From RPQJ01 sp963748985 (GTDB taxonomy: Bacteria > Pseudomonadota > Gammaproteobacteria > Steroidobacterales > Steroidobacteraceae), in the NCBI GenBank assembly GCA_963748985.1, contig CAVVKQ010000027.1, forward strand, positions 43,634-107,633: DNA of 64,000 nucleotides, given 5' to 3'. The position numbers and the translations under genes are program-made. The notes below the pieces were generated by a model. The model did not search any database, was not told where the DNA came from, and saw only the letters and a list, made by a program, of their open reading frames with translations. Below, piece after piece: positions 63,842-64,000 of this stretch (the first letter of the stretch is position 1; each line of letters begins with the position of its first letter).

Positions 63842-64000
63842 ATGACCAACCCGCACCCGGAACTCGGCCGCATCACGCTGTCCGTGTTGTTCATCGGCGG
63901 GCTGATCGGTGGATCGCTGTGGATCCTGTCGCCATTTCTCGGCGCCTTCATCTGGGCGACGATGATCGTGGTCGCGACCTGGCCGCTGATGCGCCGCGTC
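63842..64000 (+). CDS. YdiK-like AI-2E-family permease (partial, N-terminal part)
   Basis: Only 53 residues are visible before the right edge. ELGRITLSVLFIGGLIGGSLWILSPFLGAFIWATMIVVATWPLMRRV matches the first helices of YdiK-type PerM/AI-2E transporters. Members are inner-membrane permeases or exporters. It starts 31 bases after the small exported protein. Confidence 0.78.
   Translation, partial: MTNPHPELGRITLSVLFIGGLIGGSLWILSPFLGAFIWATMIVVATWPLMRRV

Overview
The window is about 64 kb of GC-rich chromosome from a free-living aerobic bacterium. Gene content points to Gammaproteobacteria: uvrC-pgsA followed by tRNA-Gly and tRNA-Cys, a long HrpA helicase, the MsrP/MsrQ pair, mnmA-nudJ, purB and fumC. 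I would guess a lineage near Steroidobacterales, Nevskiales or Xanthomonadales, but the placement is inference only. I see no phage, transposase, CRISPR array or rRNA. The unusual content is a family of interspersed long hairpins and two diverged copies of an envelope module.

Layout. 0-6.3 kb: a divergent CoA-transferase (partial), then HMG-CoA-lyase-like, hydantoinase/oxoprolinase A and B, and an N-carbamoylsarcosine-amidase-like hydrolase, probably one catabolic operon. 6.4-10.6 kb: a DAACS symporter, an alpha/beta-hydrolase-fold protein without a nucleophile, a KAS-III-like enzyme and an EamA transporter. 10.7-13.6 kb: module 1 (stub of a DcaP-like porin, exported amidohydrolase, coiled-coil porin). 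13.6-17.3 kb: msrQ, msrP, a YeiH-type exporter, cobB. 17.4-31.6 kb: housekeeping genes (acnA, mnmA, nudJ, purB, fumC, CoA pyrophosphatase, mazG, hrpA). 31.6-38.8 kb: an exported metallo-beta-lactamase-fold protein, lysine catabolism (amaB plus a saccharopine dehydrogenase), class II DAHP synthase, an RluE-like pseudouridine synthase, isocitrate lyase. 39.5-44.7 kb: a family-5 uracil-DNA glycosylase, uvrC and pgsA (each broken by one extra G), two tRNAs, a membrane protein and a small exported protein. 44.9-48.4 kb: two copies of a split-Soret-like dihaem protein (one decayed) flanking a DUF2092 gene and a low-complexity gene. 48.6-58 kb: envelope and membrane proteins, including a patatin-type Vd autotransporter, a Ca2+/H+ antiporter and a K+ channel, then an AraC regulator. 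58-64 kb: module 2 (DcaP-like porin, periplasmic glutaminase, coiled-coil porin, amidohydrolase, small exported protein) and the start of a YdiK-like permease.

How the parts relate. Aconitase, fumarase and isocitrate lyase give TCA and glyoxylate-cycle functions that fit growth on C2 or fatty substrates. Modules 1 and 2 share an outer-membrane porin with a periplasmic coiled coil and an exported metal-dependent amidohydrolase, in swapped order. Module 1 keeps only the first 39 codons of the DcaP gene that is intact in module 2, so the two look like copies of one uptake-and-processing module.

The most unusual feature is a set of intergenic hairpins near 6.1, 16.4, 21.4, 38.9 and 39.3 kb. Each carries a nearly invariant 16-20 base loop on stems of up to 30 perfectly matched base pairs whose sequence differs between copies. 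Several are extended by tandem units of 53-59 bp.
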